Assembly (NCBI GenBank): GCA_030684755.1
Contig: JAUXXN010000511.1
Location: 1-7,592, forward strand
Origin: Hydrogenophaga sp.
GTDB taxonomy: Bacteria > Pseudomonadota > Gammaproteobacteria > Burkholderiales > Burkholderiaceae_C
Reading direction: 5' to 3'
DNA: 7,592 nucleotides
The position numbers and the translations under genes are program-made. Under the pieces are notes generated by a model, which was given only the letters and a program-made list of their open reading frames with translations, made no database searches and was not told the DNA's origin. Below, piece by piece: positions 5,779 through 7,592 of this stretch (positions are counted from its first letter, which is position 1; each line of letters starts with the position of its first letter).

Positions 5779-6552
5779 ATGATCGCACTCGACATCACCA
5801 TCCTCACCGGCGCCTCACGCGGCATGGGTCTGGCCATGGCGCGCCAGCTGCTGAGCCCCAGCCGGCACCTGCTGTGCATTTCACGCGGCACCCACGTGGC
5901 CCTGGCCGCCGAGGCGCTGCAACTGAATGCCCCGCTCTCCCAGTGGTCGCACGACCTGAGCGACACCACTGGCGCAGCCCAGCACCTGCAAGCCTGGCTG
6001 GCGGGGTTGGAAGCCCACTCGATGCGCAGCGCCACGCTCATCAACAACGCCGGCATGATCCCGCGCATTGGCCCGCTGGAAGCCTGCCCGCCTGAGGAAC
6101 TTTCGGCCGCGCTGCGCGTGGGTCTGGAAGCCCCGATGCAACTCACCGCCGCCTTTTTGCGCGCCACCAACGCCTGGGTGGCCAAGGGCTGGCAAGGGCC
6201 GCGCAAGGTGCTCAATATTTCGTCCGGGCTGGGTCGCCATGCCATGGCCGCGCAGGCGCCCTACTGCGCCGCCAAGGCGGGCCTGGACCATTTCACCCGC
6301 TGTTGCGCGCTGGACGAAGCGCAAAAACCGCACGGCGCCCGCCTGGTTTCGCTGGCTCCCGGCGTCATCGACACCGACATGCAGGTGCAGTTGCGCGCAG
6401 GCGACCCCACTGCTTTCCCCGACCTGCAACGGTTTGTGGAACTGCAACGCCAAGGCCAGCTCACACCGCCCGACACCGCTGCCGCTCGTGTGCTCGCCTG
6501 GCTGGAGCACCCCGACTTTGGCACCCAACCCGTGGCCGACGTGCGGGACTGA
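5779..6552 (+). CDS. Short-chain dehydrogenase/reductase (SDR)
   Basis: The product (257 residues from ATG 5779) is a classical-type SDR with a single Rossmann domain, using NAD(P) to oxidise or reduce an unknown alcohol or carbonyl substrate in the cytoplasm. Seen motifs are the cofactor loop TGASRGMG (10-17), LINNAG (87-92), the catalytic serine in NISSGLG (146-152; S148 or S149), YCAAK (162-166; Y162 and K166) and the LAPGVIDTDM block (192-201). An in-frame TTG at 5764 overlaps the rluA stop and would add five residues. The ATG is preferred because ALDITILTGASRG is already a normal SDR N-terminus. The arginine after TGAS suggests NADP preference (inference). The substrate cannot be named; it resembles small reductases of the benzil or sepiapterin reductase-like group. 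It is 28 bp upstream of the phosphatase gene. Confidence 0.9.
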   Translation: MIALDITILTGASRGMGLAMARQLLSPSRHLLCISRGTHVALAAEALQLNAPLSQWSHDLSDTTGAAQHLQAWLAGLEAHSMRSATLINNAGMIPRIGPLEACPPEELSAALRVGLEAPMQLTAAFLRATNAWVAKGWQGPRKVLNISSGLGRHAMAAQAPYCAAKAGLDHFTRCCALDEAQKPHGARLVSLAPGVIDTDMQVQLRAGDPTAFPDLQRFVELQRQGQLTPPDTAAARVLAWLEHPDFGTQPVADVRD

Positions 6553-6580
6553 ACGGCTCAAACCCACCCCGGAGAACCTC

Positions 6581-7171
6581 ATGCAATTCAGCTCTTTGCC
6601 CCGCCGCCGCCTTGTTCATGCCGCGCTGAGCTGGGCGGCGGGCAGCGCTCTGTGGCCGGTAGCGCAAGCGCAAACACAGACCAATTTCTGGGGCCTGCTG
6701 CGCATGGGCGGCTGCGTAGTGCTGATGCGCCATGCCCAGACCGAACCCGGCATTGGCGACCCGCCCCAGTTCAAACTGGGCGATTGCAGCACCCAGCGCA
6801 ACCTGAGCAACGCGGGTCGCGAGCAGGCGCAGCGCGTGGGCCAGGCCTTTTCGCGCGAGGGCATCCGCGTGGACGAGGTGCGTTCCAGCGCCTGGTGCCG
6901 TTGCACGGACACCGCCGATCTGGCCTTTGGCCGCCACACCGTGTGGGCGCCGGTCAACTCGTTTTTCCGGGACAGCGGCGGCCCCGAGCAAACCCGCACC
7001 GTGCTGCGCGCCGTGGTCAGTCTGCCAGCGCCCCGCAACCTGGTGCTGGTGACGCACCAGGTCAATATCTCGGCCCTCACAGGCGAGTACCCAGCCATGG
7101 GCGAAATCTTCGTCACCCGGCCCAGCCCTGGCGGCGACCGGCTCACGGTGCTGGCACGCCAGCTGGTTTGA
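6581..7171 (+). CDS. Exported histidine phosphatase family protein
   Basis: The product is 196 residues, from ATG 6581, which has a GGAG site at 6571-6574, 6 bases upstream. The open frame extends left to 6068, but that part only shadows the SDR gene. The N-terminus carries an arginine cluster (PRRRL, 7-11), a hydrophobic segment and AQA (28-30), a likely signal peptide with Tat-like features. The mature part has LRMGGCVVLMRHAQT (40-54) with phosphate-binding R50 and phospho-accepting H51. CSTQRNLSNAGREQA (69-83), SSAWCRCTDTADLAFG (102-117) with R107, and LVTHQVN (156-162) with the second histidine H159 follow. This is the histidine phosphatase (phosphoglycerate mutase-like) fold, with RHA in place of the common RHG. 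The acidic proton donor was not assigned. The substrate is unknown and probably periplasmic. A hairpin overlaps its stop codon. Confidence 0.88.
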   Translation: MQFSSLPRRRLVHAALSWAAGSALWPVAQAQTQTNFWGLLRMGGCVVLMRHAQTEPGIGDPPQFKLGDCSTQRNLSNAGREQAQRVGQAFSREGIRVDEVRSSAWCRCTDTADLAFGRHTVWAPVNSFFRDSGGPEQTRTVLRAVVSLPAPRNLVLVTHQVNISALTGEYPAMGEIFVTRPSPGGDRLTVLARQLV

Positions 7172-7190
7172 GCGCCTAAACCCCGCTGGC
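7158..7190 (+). terminator. Hairpin across the phosphatase stop, possible terminator
   Basis: GCCAGC (7158-7163) pairs with GCTGGC (7185-7190), and GGTTT (7165-7169) pairs with AAACC (7178-7182). This gives an 11-pair stem with a small internal loop (T against CC) and an 8-base loop. It includes the stop codon TGA (7169-7171). The following bases are pyrimidine-rich (TTCATTCATCCCGTTTTT), but the pure T-run (7204-7208) begins 13 bases after the stem, so it is not a textbook intrinsic terminator. Its place at the end of a gene series and before a gene with its own strong RBS supports a termination role. Confidence 0.45.
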
Positions 7191-7302
7191 TTCATTCATC
7201 CCGTTTTTGACTTGCAACAAGGTCGGCGTAAGGCACCGGCGCATACCATCACCCGTTGGTCTTCAGACCATACACCCACACCACCACAAACAGGAGATAC
7301 CC
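7172..7302 (+). promoter_or_regulatory. Leader region of the thiolase gene with strong RBS
   Basis: This 131 bp gap should hold the thiolase promoter. A -35-like TTGACT is at 7207-7212, but the bases at the expected -10 distance (TAAGGC, 7229-7234) match poorly, so the promoter is not located. The ribosome binding site is clear: AGGAG at 7292-7296, 6 bases before the ATG at 7303. It is the strongest such site in the window, which suggests high expression. Confidence 0.4.
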
Positions 7303-7592
7303 ATGAGCAGAGAAGTCGTCGTCGTCAGCGCAGCCCGCACCGCCATTGGCACCTTTGGCGGCAGCCTCAAGGACACACCACCCACCGAATTGGCCGCCTT
7401 GGTAGTGCGCGAAACCTTAGCGCGCGCCGGAGTGGACGGCAAAGACGTGGGCCATGTGGTGTTTGGCCACGTGGTGAACACCGAACCCAAAGACATGTAC
7501 CTCTCGCGCGTGGCGGCCATCAACGGCGGTTGCGCCCAGAGCACGCCCGCCTACAACGTCAACCGCCTGTGCGGCTCGGGCCTGCAGGCCAT
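7303..7592 (+). CDS. bktB: Beta-ketothiolase / acetyl-CoA acetyltransferase, N-terminal part (partial)
   Basis: The first 96 complete codons are present and the gene runs off the window. The start MSREVVVVSAARTAIGTFGG (1-20) is the usual thiolase N-terminus. VGHVVFGHVVNTEPKDMYLS (48-67) and NRLCGSGLQA (86-95) follow, with the acyl-accepting cysteine C89. The TEP-DMYL-RVAA-NGG pattern agrees with my recollection of BktB of Cupriavidus necator, a ketothiolase of polyhydroxyalkanoate synthesis accepting C4 and longer beta-ketoacyl-CoAs. It is less like PhaA of that organism. The enzyme condenses two acyl-CoA molecules, or cleaves beta-ketoacyl-CoA, in the cytoplasm. The second catalytic cysteine and the histidine are outside the window, so chain-length preference and the exact symbol remain inference. 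Its own leader and strong RBS mark a new transcription unit. Confidence 0.88.
   Translation, partial: MSREVVVVSAARTAIGTFGGSLKDTPPTELAALVVRETLARAGVDGKDVGHVVFGHVVNTEPKDMYLSRVAAINGGCAQSTPAYNVNRLCGSGLQA

Noticed and set aside
6068..6580. Upstream extension of the phosphatase reading frame
   Set aside because: It fully overlaps the SDR gene in another frame; the ATG at 6581 has a good RBS and begins a signal peptide.
7172..7302. Canonical promoter for the thiolase gene
   Set aside because: A TTGACT is present, but no acceptable -10 box lies 16-18 bp downstream; only the RBS is well supported.
1..7592. Mobile elements, CRISPR arrays, tRNA or rRNA genes, toxin-antitoxin or phage-defence genes
   Set aside because: No transposase, long terminal repeats, regularly spaced repeats or RNA-gene patterns were seen, and every larger gene belongs to a known housekeeping or envelope family.

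Overview
The window is chromosomal DNA of a high-GC betaproteobacterium, most probably a Comamonadaceae-like member of the Burkholderiales. This rests on GC-rich codon use, an E. coli-type GshA, a BktB-like thiolase start, and a FecR-domain protein of the kind common in that family; the genus cannot be fixed from sequence alone. No mobile element, CRISPR array, tRNA or rRNA gene is visible.

Left part (1-2805): the window opens in the last ~50 codons of icd (isocitrate dehydrogenase, plus strand). It converges on a minus-strand pair, dusC (tRNA dihydrouridine synthase) followed after 34 bp by gshA (glutamate-cysteine ligase), which looks like one transcription unit.

Middle (2806-3291): a ~490 bp stretch that is only about 50% GC, against roughly 60% or more around it. 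It holds an unrecognised minus-strand reading frame (2828-3193, open to 3286), a perfect 8-2-8 inverted repeat (2840-2857), a hairpin just upstream of dusC (2812-2837) and, at its right end, a good sigma70-like promoter (3239-3267) pointing right.

Right part (3292-7592), all plus strand: that promoter leads into an exported FecR-domain protein and then an OmpA-like lipoprotein, an envelope pair. Close behind come a short HugZ/PNPOx-type flavin-fold protein, an RluA-family pseudouridine synthase, a short-chain dehydrogenase and an exported histidine phosphatase. Gaps are short (60, 53, 35, about 11 and 28 bp), so co-transcription is plausible although the functions are mixed. A hairpin straddles the phosphatase stop codon. 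After a 131 bp intergenic region with a strong ribosome binding site, the window ends inside a bktB-like beta-ketothiolase gene.

Most genes are ordinary housekeeping genes. I do not see a convincing new multi-gene system. The parts worth a second look are the AT-richer region 2806-3291 with its unknown frame and dyad repeats, and the FecR/OmpA lipoprotein pair, including its unusual junction.
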